Notes: generated by a model not told the origin, from the sequence alone. DNA of 20,094 nt from Euprymna scolopes (GCA_024364805.1 CM044508.1:50290306-50310399), one strand, 5' to 3'. Counted from the first letter of the stretch, positions 9,356-19,610 are shown. A program made the numbers and translations.

Positions 9356-10214
9356 TTCGTAATACGATAGTAATTTCCCGGTTTGTGAAACTCTCAATCA
9401 AAATCGTGTCCTCTACCATCATAACAAAGAAGTTACCTTTCTTCTTACATTGTGCCTGGCATCAAACAAAATTTACCTGAAAAGAGTTTGTCATATTTGC
9501 ATAACACTTTGCTACAAAATTGCTTTACATAGTCATCTTTAAATCTAATAGCAATAAACGCTGGTTATAAACTTTACACTTGCAAATCATTAACTTTTAA
9601 CATCGAGTAGCTTTTGGCCTAAGTAAGTAGTGATTAAACAGACAATTATGATTTTCTATATAAAGTTTGTATGCAACAGAAATATATCGATCTAATACTC
9701 AAATTCACTAACAAATGATCTTAAAATTATGATGAAGAATAAGATTCATTCATTTTGGATGATTTTATTGCTAGCAATATTTTCCCCGATATCTGTTTAG
9801 TTATAATTCAAAAGAAAACATGTTACACGATGTTACAGAAGGCACTATATCTGTTTTCGTTTCCATACTTGCCACACTGCAAATTAAATTCTTTCTTAAA
9901 GGAAAGACAATTATTTTTACATATAAACTTCATTTCCTGATATTTCCCGTCTCGGAGTTGCACGTATTTCCTCTATATTTTTACATTTTCTATACTGTCC
10001 ATAACTAGTGCTTCCGTGGACTTTAAGTAACCAAAATCTCTTGCGATTTCCTTCGACCTTATAACTCCGTGGTTAACTAATTTTCTCTGACTACGTGTAT
10101 AAATCAAACTCCTTATTTCTCTGATTCTCTGACATCAATAACCAGGAAACTCTTTGCTTATATAAAATATTATTGTTTATAAAAACTAAAATTCCAAATT
10201 TTTATTATATATTC
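9356..10214. other. AT-rich stretch, no gene seen
   Basis: Contains only short overlapping open frames without recognisable domains. No repeat or RNA structure was noticed. Confidence 0.5.
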
Positions 10215-10266
10215 TTAGCAAAACAAAGACATATTTATAATTGTAAATATGTCTTTGATTTGCGAA
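10215..10266. repeat. 52-bp hairpin, 23-bp arms
   Basis: The arms 10215-10237 and 10244-10266 are inverted copies with two mismatches, including a perfect 14-base inner stem (CAAAGACATATTTA) around TAATTG. The stem is too long to be trivial, but the loop is shorter than usual for a microRNA precursor. It could be the palindromic relic of a small DNA transposon or a structured RNA. It lies a few hundred bases below the minus-strand Gypsy fossil. Confidence 0.8.
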
Positions 10267-10416
10267 GTTATTTATCTGGCTTAAACATTTGACCAATGAA
10301 TCTTCCGTTGCGACATTTAAAATCTGCTATTAAATATTTCATTTCCATAAAAATTGAACAATCGCAGCACCACGACCAGCAACTCGTTGTTACCCGATTA
10401 TTCAACCTGTTTTATT

Positions 10417-10690
10417 TCATGTATTATTTATAGAAAAATTGTCTACTAAGACGAAAACGTGTGTTGCTTTTATCGATTCAACGTAATCTACGACTCGACG
10501 AGACCGCAGTTTGCTTGTCTTAGTCCTGACTTTTTCAGGTGGTATTGTTGCTACAGATCTGCAACTTTTGCACATTTTCATCATATTTTCAATAGCCATC
10601 GATAGCAAGTATATGAAACTCTGCAAAATTGCTTTTATTCTATAAATGTTCGGATGTCCGGTGTGTAAATTTTTCTTTTTTTAGCACTAC
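10417..10690 (-). mobile_element. Fossil Ty3/Gypsy integrase part
   Basis: On the minus strand the sequence encodes GHPNIYRIKAILQSF, then IENM..MCKSCRS and FVLVDNFS. These correspond to the zinc-binding domain (the His pair and CxxC) and the first strand of the catalytic core of Gypsy integrase, whose family patterns are GHPGI.RMKALARSY, C..C and LVVDSFSKW. It lies downstream, in the sense of that strand, of the RT part at 11255-11665, so both probably belong to one element with material lost between them. It is broken and old. Confidence 0.7.
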
Positions 10691-11254
10691 GTATACGACC
10701 ACATTTAGATCTGTTTTGATGATAACATTTCGATTTGGATAAATAATTTACCAACATAATTCCACAGCTGTGTAAGCAATTAACAGTTCTTTAACGGAAC
10801 ATTGCCAACAATGGTCGATAGTCCATTTGTAATATACATGTGTTACCGTGCACATATTTATGACATTTGTAATTGCTAATGTTAATTCTCTATTTGCGAA
10901 TAGATTTTTTCTTACGGGAATAAAGTTTTGAAAGATGTTGGATCCGTTTTATATTGACGTAAATACCAAAATTACTTGCAACGGATATTTTCTTATAAAG
11001 ATTGTAATACATCAAAACAAAGGAGGTTAACATAAACAAAAACTTTTGACAGTTGTCGATCGAAATCAATTTTAAATTTTCTTTTTAGTAAATCATTTAA
11101 CGAAACTATTTAATATAGATATTCTACATATAAGTATTGTATTAATTAACTAATTCCAATAATGATTATAAAAATGCTATGTTAGTCAATGCAAGACTAT
11201 CATTTTCATCAATCATTTATGCGACATCTGTAGAGAAATTTAAAATGTCTATAC
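10691..11254 (-). other. Unassigned stretch between the two Gypsy parts
   Basis: If the flanking RT and integrase parts are one element, this should hold RNase H and connection sequence. No such motif was recognised and the stretch is shorter than expected. It may be deleted, replaced or too diverged to see. An RT-like tail may extend to about 11200. Confidence 0.35.
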
Positions 11255-11392
11255 TCAGTTTAAAACAAAATCGATACTATTAAACACTTCCATTACATGT
11301 TTCGTATGATATTCACGATCTCTGCTTATTATTAAAATATTATTTACATAAATTAAGAAACTCAGGTCCGCTAACATGGAATCTATTGTTTG

Positions 11393-11458
11393 TTGTAAAG
11401 TGGAAGGTGCCACTTTTATTCCATGTTGTAAAGTGGAAGGTGGCACTTTTATTCCATG
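11393..11458. repeat. Tandem duplication, 33-bp unit, two copies
   Basis: TTGTAAAGTGGAAGGTG(C/G)C begins at 11393 and again at 11426, and both units end in CCATG. The copies differ at about one base, so the duplication is recent compared with the surrounding fossil. Confidence 0.9.
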
Positions 11459-11467
11459 TTGTAGACT

Positions 11468-11526
11468 TAAAAAAAAAATAATCCTGTATAAAAAAAATAA
11501 TCCTGCATTAAAAAAATAATCCTGTT
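11468..11526. repeat. Tandem array of AAAAAAATAATCCTG, about 20-bp unit, three copies
   Basis: Three successive A-run plus TAATCCTG units with slightly varying A-run length and 3' ends (TA, CAT, TTCAT). Consistent with slippage or unequal exchange. Confidence 0.85.
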
Positions 11527-11818
11527 CATTAACGTTGCACTTTTCTGACAAAACTAATTTTTTAAATATTCGTTCATCATTTATCTTTGTAAAAAATTCT
11601 TTCGCGGAATAATTTCTTTCTTTCATACAATCATTAAAATTAATCAGCACACAGTATTTTATCATTCTTCAGTATTTACACAGTAGGTTCTGCTAAAAGA
11701 CTGCAGTGCTATTTTTTATAACAGCCTGCTTTTCTAGTAGATTTTTTCCTTATAAATGCTTTCTATCGACACATAAGGTACTTGTCTTATAGATGGGAAA
11801 ACTTACATTATATTTTAA

Positions 11819-12166
11819 TTTCAAGTTTGTAAGGATAAGGTATTTCATCTGTTTCAAGTTCATTAGGGTGAGGCATTTTATGTGTTTCAAGTCTATTAAA
11901 GGTAGGCGTTTTATCTGTTTTAAATTTATTAGGGTTAGTCATTTTATCTGTTTCAAGATCCTTAGGATTCGCCATTTTGTCTTTATTAAGCTAATTATGG
12001 TTAGACATTTTATCTGTTTTAAGTTTCATTATTGTTATGCGTTTTACATGTTTTACATTTATTAGGGTTAATAATTTTATTAGTTTAAAGTTAATTAGGG
12101 TTACGCATTTTATGTTTTTCACGTTCATTATATGTAGGCATTTTATCTGTAACAAGTTTAAGCATT
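11819..12166. repeat. 33-bp minisatellite, ten copies plus a partial
   Basis: Units begin at 11819, 11852, 11885, 11918, 11951, 11984, 12017, 12051, 12084 and 12117. All are 33 bp except the seventh, at 34 bp. The consensus is roughly TTTCAAGTTTATTAGGGT followed by TAGGCATTTTATCTG. Several units contain TTAGGGT, the animal telomere motif. Because 33 is divisible by three, the array keeps a frame open and would read as an 11-residue repeat (FKFIRVRHFIC type) from 11793 to 12065. I regard that as a by-product rather than a protein. Divergence among units shows an older array than the duplication at 11393. Confidence 0.9.
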
Positions 12167-12225
12167 AAATATGGTAAAATCTCACCCAATGTATATCTGG
12201 AGTTTCCATTTATTACCATGGATAT

Positions 12226-12635
12226 ATTGATATATATTGTTTAATTAATAGATAAATTGATAGATAGTGTTTAATTTAGACATAGATGTATAAATAATAT
12301 TAAATTATTAAAAAAAATTGAATATATTATTTAAATAATATATAAATTGATATATATTATTTAATTAATAGATTAATTGATATATATTGTTAAATTAATA
12401 GATAAATGTACATATATAATTTAATTAATAGATTGATAAATTGATACTTATTATTCAATAATTAGATCAATTGATATGCATTATTAAATTAATAGATAAC
12501 TTTTTATATATTATTAAATCAATAGAGAAATTGATACATATTGTTTAATTAATAGATAAATATATATATATATTGCTTAATTAATAAGTAAATTGATATA
12601 TATTATTTAATTAATAGATAAATTGATATATATAT
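12226..12635. repeat. 30-bp AT-rich minisatellite, about 13 copies
   Basis: Successive degenerate units of the form ATTGATATATATTATTTAAT followed by TAATAGATAA, mostly 29-33 bp long. The array starts about 60 bp after the 33-bp minisatellite and runs into the AT microsatellite. Confidence 0.85.
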
Positions 12636-12666
12636 CCATATATATATATTGTTGTTGTTTATAAAT

Positions 12667-12745
<79 letters not shown>

Positions 12746-12765
12746 TATATTGTTGTTTATTTTTC
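12636..12765. repeat. (AT)n microsatellite between two copies of a short flank
   Basis: A perfect AT run spans 12669-12739. CATATATATATATTGTTGTTGTTTAT (12637-12662) precedes it and CATATATATATTGTTGTTTAT (12740-12760) follows it, so the AT run appears to have grown between tandem copies of the same flank. Confidence 0.85.
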
Positions 12766-13837
12766 TCAATTTTAGTCTCCTTTTAAGTGTCGCTAATTTT
12801 TGCCTTATTCTAGATAAACCATCGACATATGTGATCTATGTTTCCGTAAAAAAAATCATTTTGAAAAAATATTCCAGTAATATCGTATCGTATCTCTGTA
12901 AACGGTTCAGGATTTGTGGGGGTAATCTTTTTGTTTGGGCCGAATATTGCTAACAACTGTCGATCGCTCGTTTACAATTTAAATTCTATTCTGTAACATT
13001 TTTATCTATAATGTTATGCATAATCTGTCTTTCTGTGTTTGCAACTCGTTTCTTTCTGCCAGGATTAGCCTCTTTAAAAACGTGTTAGATCTGTTTTAGT
13101 TTACCGTCATCTTTTTATGTAACAAAGCTGCTTCAAAACTGTTGCAAAGTCAAGATCCGTTGTATCCATCGTTTGTTGAAATGTTCGAATTTTATATAGA
13201 TGCTAAAAGTGTGCTTTCTTTATATGTATATAAATAATGTGTGTGTTTGTGTGCGTGTGTGTGTGTGTGTGAGTGCGTCACGGATTTTCCATGCATACAA
13301 AGTCGTCAGAAGTCTAAGAATTGACTTACATTAGTGTGTGGACGGGTGCCGGGACATATTCATACACTTGAAAATTATATTTTCATGTATAGAAAACCAA
13401 CCAAACTGTGTATTACAGAAGATCAGAACAATATCGGTTTCGTCGATGATCTGAGCTTTTGTAGTACATGTATAAATAGATATTACGCTCTTTTTCTATT
13501 TTCTTAATAATTGAGTACTCTCCTAGGGCTCTATCCCACAAACCTTACCATTTCGGGATGTGGTTGGGCAGACAAAAATCACTTTTCAAAAACGAACATC
13601 ATTAAAAGATTATGGTCTAACAAATCCAAGTACATCATCCTAGTAATTTCTACAGTTCTTAACAAGAGAAAACTTGAAGTGATAAAACATAATGTACAAT
13701 TAAAGGAGAAATAGTTATTTCTTCTTTGTGAAGATTTCAACTCGCATGGAACCATTTCCTATCATTAACAAATATCGAACGAAACTTACGATATATCTCA
13801 ATAACGAAATGCGAAAGTTTCTTTTAATTTAGTTTAG

Positions 13838-13841
<4 letters not shown>
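12766..13841. other. No gene recognised; short GT run and two unassigned small ORFs
   Basis: Holds a GT-rich run (about 13238-13271). The tail of a small open frame (to 12953) and another (13511-13714, 67 codons) show no recognisable domain. Composition is slightly less AT-rich at 12950-13150. I see nothing that supports a gene. Confidence 0.45.

Positions 13842-13905
<64 letters not shown>
13842..13905. repeat. Compound (TA)n(GA)n microsatellite
   Basis: TA repeats with one interruption (TTTA near 13871) pass into GA repeats ending at 13905. Confidence 0.95.
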
Positions 13906-14070
13906 TTATCCAAATAGTTGTAGTAAATTCATAATACAACTTAATTTTTCGAAACACTGTTAAATGGTGTATAGCAGGCACATAAAAATTTGTATACCTA
14001 ACATACGCTACTATTTTCAACAGCTACTAATAAATTAAATTTTGTTGTTATTAATTTGTAATTTATTGTC
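13906..14070. other. AT-rich spacer, nothing seen
   Basis: Short spacer between two microsatellites without recognisable content. Confidence 0.5.
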
Positions 14071-14081
14071 CTCTCTCTTTC

Positions 14082-14121
<40 letters not shown>

Positions 14122-14161
14122 GCATATATATATATATATACGTGTGTGTGTGCGTGTGTGT
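14071..14161. repeat. Compound CT/TA/GT microsatellite
   Basis: A CT run (about 14071-14080), a TA run with a GTATATGC interruption (about 14085-14140) and a GT/CGTG run to 14161. Confidence 0.93.
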
Positions 14162-14454
14162 ACAATAGTTTTTTTCAAAATTAATTAAAGAGATTTCATA
14201 AAAAACATAACATATTACCAAACCTTTTCTTAAAAGATTAGCTTTTAAAATACCAATACTTTTTGCATTGAAGATGTCATGTAAAAAACGAATACTTACT
14301 TATAGATTAGCAGACAACATATAGTGGGTACGTGTTTACTTGCATCGAATATGAGGCATGGTAAAACTGTAAAAATTATATTAAAATATATAGATAGACG
14401 TATACCAGGTAGAAGTTAGAATATAAAATAACTGACTTACTTTCCATAACTATC
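14162..14454. other. AT-rich stretch, no gene seen
   Basis: No feature recognised between the microsatellite and the CpG-rich island. Confidence 0.5.
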
Positions 14455-14870
14455 CACGTAACATTCCATCGAACTATTGATCACTATTCTTCGCGTATTA
14501 AACATGGCGTCGACCGGAATCGATGTCAGCATGAACGGGATGTGTCTGTTTTTATGAAAAAAAACTAAACGTCGTTTAAATATATGAAATAAGAAATATC
14601 CTCGTGTTGTTTAGCGTCAATCCGGTGTCTATCATCCGATGATGGCGGAGATTTGATCAGCCGGTGGAAATATCGCCGGACAAGGTGTACATAATTACAG
14701 TAAATTCTAGAATGATCTTCGTAAAACGTGAATTCGACGAAAATTTTCCATCAGTTTATTTTGTATTTCTGTGCGAACGCACTTGGCCCAACGACTTGTC
14801 GTACATTCATTCATCGACTAAACTCATCTCGTGTAAGATCGGTAGGATTAGGGTTAGGAGGAGGTAGGTG
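14455..14870. promoter_or_regulatory. CpG-rich island, candidate promoter or first-exon region
   Basis: This stretch is visibly richer in CG dinucleotides than its AT-rich surroundings (GCGTCGACCGGAATCGATG, ACGTCGT, TCGCCGGACAAGG and others). It has an ATG in good context, AACATGGCG (14504-14506), which opens only 17 codons (MASTGIDVSMNGMCLFL) before TGA. A second ATGATGGCGGAG lies at 14639. CAAG|GTGTAC (about 14684) resembles a splice donor, and a 67-codon frame (14664-14867) has no recognised domain. It could be a host promoter with a short 5' exon or upstream ORFs, a unique conserved element, or a decayed insertion with higher GC. There is no protein similarity to settle this. Confidence 0.3.
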
Positions 14871-14916
14871 ACTTTAGTTACGAATGGCAAGTTTGTCACA
14901 AGCAAATAGATATATG

Positions 14917-14990
14917 TGTACATGTACATAGATATGCATATAAATATATATGGTATATGTACTTAATGTATATATGTACATGTATCGATC

Positions 14991-15033
<43 letters not shown>

Positions 15034-15060
15034 CGCACATATATATATATACGCACACTA
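14917..15060. repeat. TA/ACAT-type composite simple repeat
   Basis: Mixed TATATG, GTACAT and TA units, with a pure TA core at about 14991-15036 and CGCACATA units after it. All open frames here are low-complexity Tyr/Ile repeats. Confidence 0.9.
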
Positions 15061-15109
15061 TACTAGACATGAAGAAAAACCGGCAAATACTTGTACTTAC
15101 GCGACTGAT

Positions 15110-15225
15110 ACATAAGTATATATACGCATATGTATGTGCATATAAATGTATGCATATTAATACACACATATACATATATGCCTATTTACACACACGCATA
15201 CACACACACACATGTACATATGCAG
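15110..15225. repeat. TATG/ACAC composite simple repeat
   Basis: Interleaved ATAT, TGCATA and ACACAC units, similar in make-up to the array ending at 15060 and separated from it by about 50 bp of ordinary sequence. Confidence 0.85.
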
Positions 15226-16777
15226 TCATTAGTTCTCACATGTTTACTTGATCTGAATGTTTGCCGACTATTTGATCGGATTAGCTGTTGCCCCGAAGCG
15301 TTGGACATAAAACATATAAGCAAAAAAAGCAACAAAACAACAAAGAAAAGACAAAAATAAAAAGCAAATACAAACCGAAAAGACAAAACAAGTTTAAATA
15401 AATAAAAAAGCAAAAAAGTGTTCAGAATAAAAGGTTATCACTTCTTGCAAAAGTAACTTTTGACGTCATAAATTAATTTCAGAAAAAGGGAAGATTTTTT
15501 TCTGGAGATTTATTTGGTGTAGTATTTTTTATTTCGCTATGTTTTTTTAGAACTAACTCCCTATACAGTTACGACTAAGCAGTTCCGAGTACAATGAAGA
15601 TACCCGATCAGTTCGCTTCGTACTGTGTAAAATTATCAAAGCAGCATTACAGAATACACTTAAATGCAATAGAAAATTTATAGTTTATATCTTTAAATAA
15701 ATTAATCGAAACAATAACGCTAATAATGTATTTAGTTGGTTCGATGAAGTTTATTAACGCTTGCCAGTTGGTCAATTTCCGGTTAAACTCCGAATTAATC
15801 ACATAACCCAATTCCTGGATACGAATACCACTCGGTTATTTTCTGTTCTAAGTAAAAAAAAATACTCTTCTGGCAAACACATTAACGATGTAATTTTTGA
15901 ATTGTCTATTTCGGTAAAAGGCATTTAATTCGATCTTCTCGTCCGTAGTCGGACCTGCTTGTGTCATGACGGCAAATCGCGGATGCTTATGCCTAAAAAA
16001 ATATCAACGGACTTTTGCCCAAATAAACTTAAATCTTATATTAGGGTTAGTATAGAAATAGGTTTACTTTTAATGTTCTCCGGTGTTCCTTCGGGCCAAG
16101 ATCAAAATGTAGTATCTGTTCTTCAGATGCTACACATTAATTTCTTGTTCTCTGTCAGTGGAGGAAGAAACCTTCACGACTGAGACAATTTTTATTTTTG
16201 TTCCTTTTCTCTACGTTAAAAAACGACGCTGGTGCTGGCGTCTAACTCTGTCCTGTGAGGAGGCATTATAAATATGTACTATAAAAAGGATATGCATAAT
16301 TGTTTATATTTATCGATTTCGGCCATTCGTAAAATGCCAGAGATGTCTTTATTAACAAACTGCAAGTAGGGATTCAGCCAGTCTAAATGAGACGCTGAAA
16401 ATCAGAACCAGATATGGATTTATTTTTATATTTGGCTCGATTACAGGATAATCCGCTTAAACCGATCAACAAGAAATAGATACACACACATACGCACGCT
16501 TCCAGAAACATACACACATACACACACCACTTTATCAGCGTGGCTCGTATTGATTTTTTATTTCTCCTTAAATGCAGGGATCCCGGCCAACGCCTAAACG
16601 AAATTAGTATCTAAACTGAAAACAGCCATAATGATTGACGCACCTTGATCAAATATATCACGTTGTAACGAAAGTTCTGTCAGTTTTGACTCCAATCATC
16701 GTTTCCCCATTGTAGGCATCCACAGCAAGTATTTGTCTCACTACCACAACAAAAAAATCTTCCTAGCGTCCAGAAGA
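15226..16777. other. No gene recognised; A-rich segment and short unassigned ORF
   Basis: Includes an A-rich, C-interspersed stretch (about 15318-15418), an isolated TGACGTCA palindrome (15461-15468), an unassigned 74-codon frame (15959-16183), a small hairpin GACGC...GCGTC near 16225 and short AC runs at about 16481-16527. None of these supports a gene. The 15.7-16.25 kb part is somewhat less AT-rich than average and contains no recognised repeat. Confidence 0.45.
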
Positions 16778-16905
16778 ATATCCACAAGCATAGTTTCTTC
16801 ACAAATGCTTTCTGTACAACACATTACAACCTAATTGCTTCCCTGCAGATTACAACATGGTCATCTGCAAATCAACAAATTCTTGTTATGAATCGTCAAC
16901 TTAAA
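16778..16905 (+). mobile_element. LINE 3' tail remnant, third copy
   Basis: Contains TGCTTCCCTGCAGATTACAA (from 16837), which encodes CFPADYN exactly as at the end of the large LINE. AATCAACAAATTCTTGTTA follows, matching the NKFLL segment in a shifted frame. Upstream GTTTCTTC fits the SFF.R part. Both the coding frame and the 3' UTR are badly decayed. It has the same orientation as the other two copies. Confidence 0.6.
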
Positions 16906-17059
16906 TATTGGGACTTGCTTCACCCAAGGAACCATTCTAAATCATTTCATTATGTTCCTCGTCTCTCAACTGATAAGCATTCTACCTCATTAACCGTTAT
17001 ACTCGAGGAGTCTTTGCTCTTAATAAGTTGTGATTCATTAGATAAAAAAAGACTTACTG

Positions 17060-17275
17060 GTTTCACCTTTTCTAGGACCACCTTCCAATATAGCAGTAAG
17101 ATTTTACTCACATGTTCACCAATTTTCTCAAATATCATCTGACAAAACGAATCTAACACATTTCTGACTCCCCTTGAAGTAATTCTTCATCCACTCGAAA
17201 GATTTGTCAAACTTCTAAAAAATTGTATTCTGTTGGCGTGAAATTCAGAGAAAACGGATGATACATATTTTTCGG
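17060..17275 (-). pseudogene. Mariner transposase, C-terminal remnant
   Basis: On the minus strand the sequence gives HPFSLNFTPTEYNFL (from 17260), then in another frame FFRSLTNLSSG (about 17222-17190), then YWKVVLE (17090-17070). The mariner transposase C-terminus has HPPYSPDLAPTDYHFFRSL, a variable middle, and a RWQKVIE-like motif about 60 residues on. Order and spacing both fit. The first piece carries the region of the third catalytic acid (the APTD position, here TPTE). Frameshifts and stops are present, and neither the N-terminal half nor terminal inverted repeats were seen. The weak point is low identity per residue. An unrelated chance match is possible but less likely. Confidence 0.55.
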
Positions 17276-19065
17276 ATTATATTTCTAATGAAGATATGTT
17301 TTTGTACCGTAAATGTATGAATCAGTGTTAAACATGCGTAATGATGCATGTTTGATTCGGGTGCATAGAGACATCATACGGGTAGTAGACTTGCAATGAG
17401 AGAAATATTTAGTTAAAAAATAGAACACCGAAGAAATCGGCTCTTTGAAATATTACTAACGTCTTAGATACTAGGGTTTATGCTGAGAATTTGAACTACG
17501 TGAGATTTTGCAAATCAAGACGGTAGATTTCCAATGATCAGTCAGCTTTTATGTTCATAGATTAACTGTTGATAAATCTCGGGTTGTATCCTGGTGTGGC
17601 TTATTCTAATAAAACGGGTAGAGTAGGTTAATTGAGTCATTGTTTGTCTGTGAGACGGCGATGAGTGTATGAGACGTCCACTAAATTACTGTGTATTTCG
17701 CTGAAAGATGTATTTGCCTTTATTTGTGTGTCTCTTGTTCACTAAATGAATCAAATATCATTTTAATCCTTCAAAATAAATCTAATTTTAAATTGGACTT
17801 GTGATTTTTGTTGAATTGGACATATTGTTACAGCAATCAATCACACTACGGCCAATGTTGGAACAGAATTACGCGACGCATTATGAAATGTGTAGTGAGG
17901 GCACACAAATGCAAGTGCACTCTGCAATTATAGAGTAGGTAGTTTGTCGATGTAAAGAAGTAGGTTTTGTTAATGGATTACTATCACGAATTGTTCTCGT
18001 GCATATCTTTTGACAGAAGTCTTGTCGACAAGTAGAAGAACTTGTGGTCGTTATGTGCATATATTGTAACAGAAGCAGAAGTAATTGTGTTTAGATTTGA
18101 TCTGTCTTTTTTCACTCTCATTACTCATCATATAATCATCAGTATATCATAAGTAAATATGTTTTGTTTTGCCTACGTAGATATAGCAGTAGTACGTGTG
18201 CCTCTCTCTTTCCTCTCTGCAACAGCAGTTGTAATATTGACAAAAACAGCATATATTCCTTATTTTGCTGTTATCATCTTTATAATACGCTAATAGTCAC
18301 AGGACGGGCATAAGCACAAATATGGCATTTGTTTAAAATTTTAATGCGTTTTGTCGATAGTACTATAATACCGTTGCGGTGCTCTTACCCAAACCTACCC
18401 CGCCCTGCAAACTCTTTAAGAAAAAATAGATATAAAACAAAAATAAAAATAGAAACGAATTGATCTACATAAAATTTAGAGTTATATAAAGTACTGCATT
18501 TTTAATGATCAGTGCACGCTGTAGAAGTCAGTGGTATATGAAATTATTGAACTTCTTTTGAATTATGAAATATGTATTCTATTACAGAGACCACAATATT
18601 TATTAAGTAATGGCAAGCGTTCCAACTCTACTTCTTTGGTTCAACCCGCGTGTCTTGCAAATCATCTCTAAATTTAAATTGAAAAAAATGTAACCGTCAA
18701 AACATATGAACTTCATCTTATCAACTTTTGAATGACCATGATCAACGTCAAAGCATATTGATTGGGACCAAACAGAATTGGCTTTCACAAATCACGATGA
18801 TGCCGTCCTAAGCGAAACCGATGCTTCAGAGATGGCGCTTGAAAATTCTTGCACACATTCGTTTTTTTATTAGTGTGAATCGATTCACGGTCTAATTGAT
18901 TTCTTTTGTAAATCACGTGATCTTTTCCTATATGCATAGTTGAACGTAGACAGATTTTTAATTACACAACAAACTAATTTTCCTCCGGGAAGATCACGTC
19001 ATAAATTTCTCTCCGAATCATATAGTAAACAACCACGTACCATCCACATAACATAGTTTGAATGT
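17276..19065. other. No gene recognised
   Basis: A long AT-rich stretch without recognisable domains, RNA genes or arrays. It holds a small perfect hairpin AAACATGC...GCATGTTT (17330-17353) and a C-rich patch at about 18380-18415. A 61-codon minus-strand frame (18603-18788) has no recognised homology. Confidence 0.5.
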
Positions 19066-19610
19066 GTGAAAAAAAGCTATAGAGAAAGAAAGGGGGCGAC
19101 TGCGAAAATAAGAGGAAGAAATGAAGCGAGAAAACAGACTGAGAACAAGAAAATAGTAACAGAGAAATCGACAAATGAAAAAAGAGACAAACAAGAACAC
19201 CATTATAAAAGAACAATATTCGTAAAGTCAATTACTCATCCACTTGAACAAACTACGTTGCTAGTAACATATCTATGAGAAACAAGTTATAATACATACA
19301 TATATTGACTATTATATAAAAGTCACTTTGTGTGTGTGTTCCTTCCTTATAGGTTCCGAAACGACTGAACCTATTTTTTGCAAACTTCGCACAAAGGTAA
19401 TTTGTCTGGCCGTGTTCATAGATATATTTTGTACAGAAATTCATCCGATAAGTATGTAAAATCGAAAAAATCCGATACTAAAAACGTTTTTTTTTACTTA
19501 TAGATAAAAAAAATTTACAAGACGATTTGTATACGTTGCACTGGCAAGGAGGATAAAAAAATCTTAGCTAAGTATTTCTTCTTAAAATAAAAACAAAATT
19601 ATTGACATCT
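19066..19610. other. Purine-rich segment and spacer, no gene seen
   Basis: About 19066-19210 is strongly purine-rich on the plus strand. It translates to a Lys/Arg/Glu-rich frame that is a by-product of composition. A short GT run lies near 19329-19340. Nothing else was recognised. Confidence 0.5.

Larger units (their letters stand above)
11255..11665 (-). mobile_element. Fossil Ty3/Gypsy reverse transcriptase part
   Basis: The minus strand encodes a long stretch resembling the Gypsy RT. It starts with FFTKINDERIFKKLVLSE (family: F.KL.GGK.FSKLDLSEAY), then VNEQDY, GLF, HGIKVAPST.QQTIDSML (family: the PFG(L/V)K.AP..FQ..MD segment), and the IYVNNILIISRDREYHTKHV palm region. Two tandem arrays (11393-11458 and 11468-11526) lie inside it. 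It is damaged and not functional. The Ty3/Gypsy assignment is good from motif order; the lineage is unknown. Confidence 0.75.

Noticed and set aside
11793-12065. 90-codon frame encoding 11-residue repeats
   Set aside because: The frame stays open because the minisatellite unit is 33 bp. One unit of 34 bp and the later units break it, and there is no signal of codon-level conservation.
13511-13714. 67-codon frame as a small gene
   Set aside because: No recognisable domain, ordinary length for chance in AT-rich DNA, and no supporting promoter or splice context.
14664-14867. 67-codon frame in the CpG-rich island as a coding exon
   Set aside because: No recognised domain. Noted instead as part of a candidate regulatory or first-exon region with low confidence.
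15959-16183. 74-codon frame as a small gene or exon
   Set aside because: No family recognised, and no clear splice sites in phase. Possible but unsupported.
16888-17142. 84-codon plus-strand frame as a gene
   Set aside because: It begins inside the LINE tail and runs antisense to the mariner remnant, so it is best explained as a chance frame over two repeats.
17330-17353. Perfect 8-bp inverted repeat AAACATGC/GCATGTTT
   Set aside because: Arms of this size are expected by chance many times in a window this long.
18603-18788. 61-codon minus-strand frame with a mixed-composition protein
   Set aside because: No family recognised and no supporting context; treated as chance.
19066-19278. Lys/Arg/Glu-rich 70-codon frame resembling a basic nuclear protein
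   Set aside because: The frame follows from a purine-rich strand. No motif beyond composition is present.
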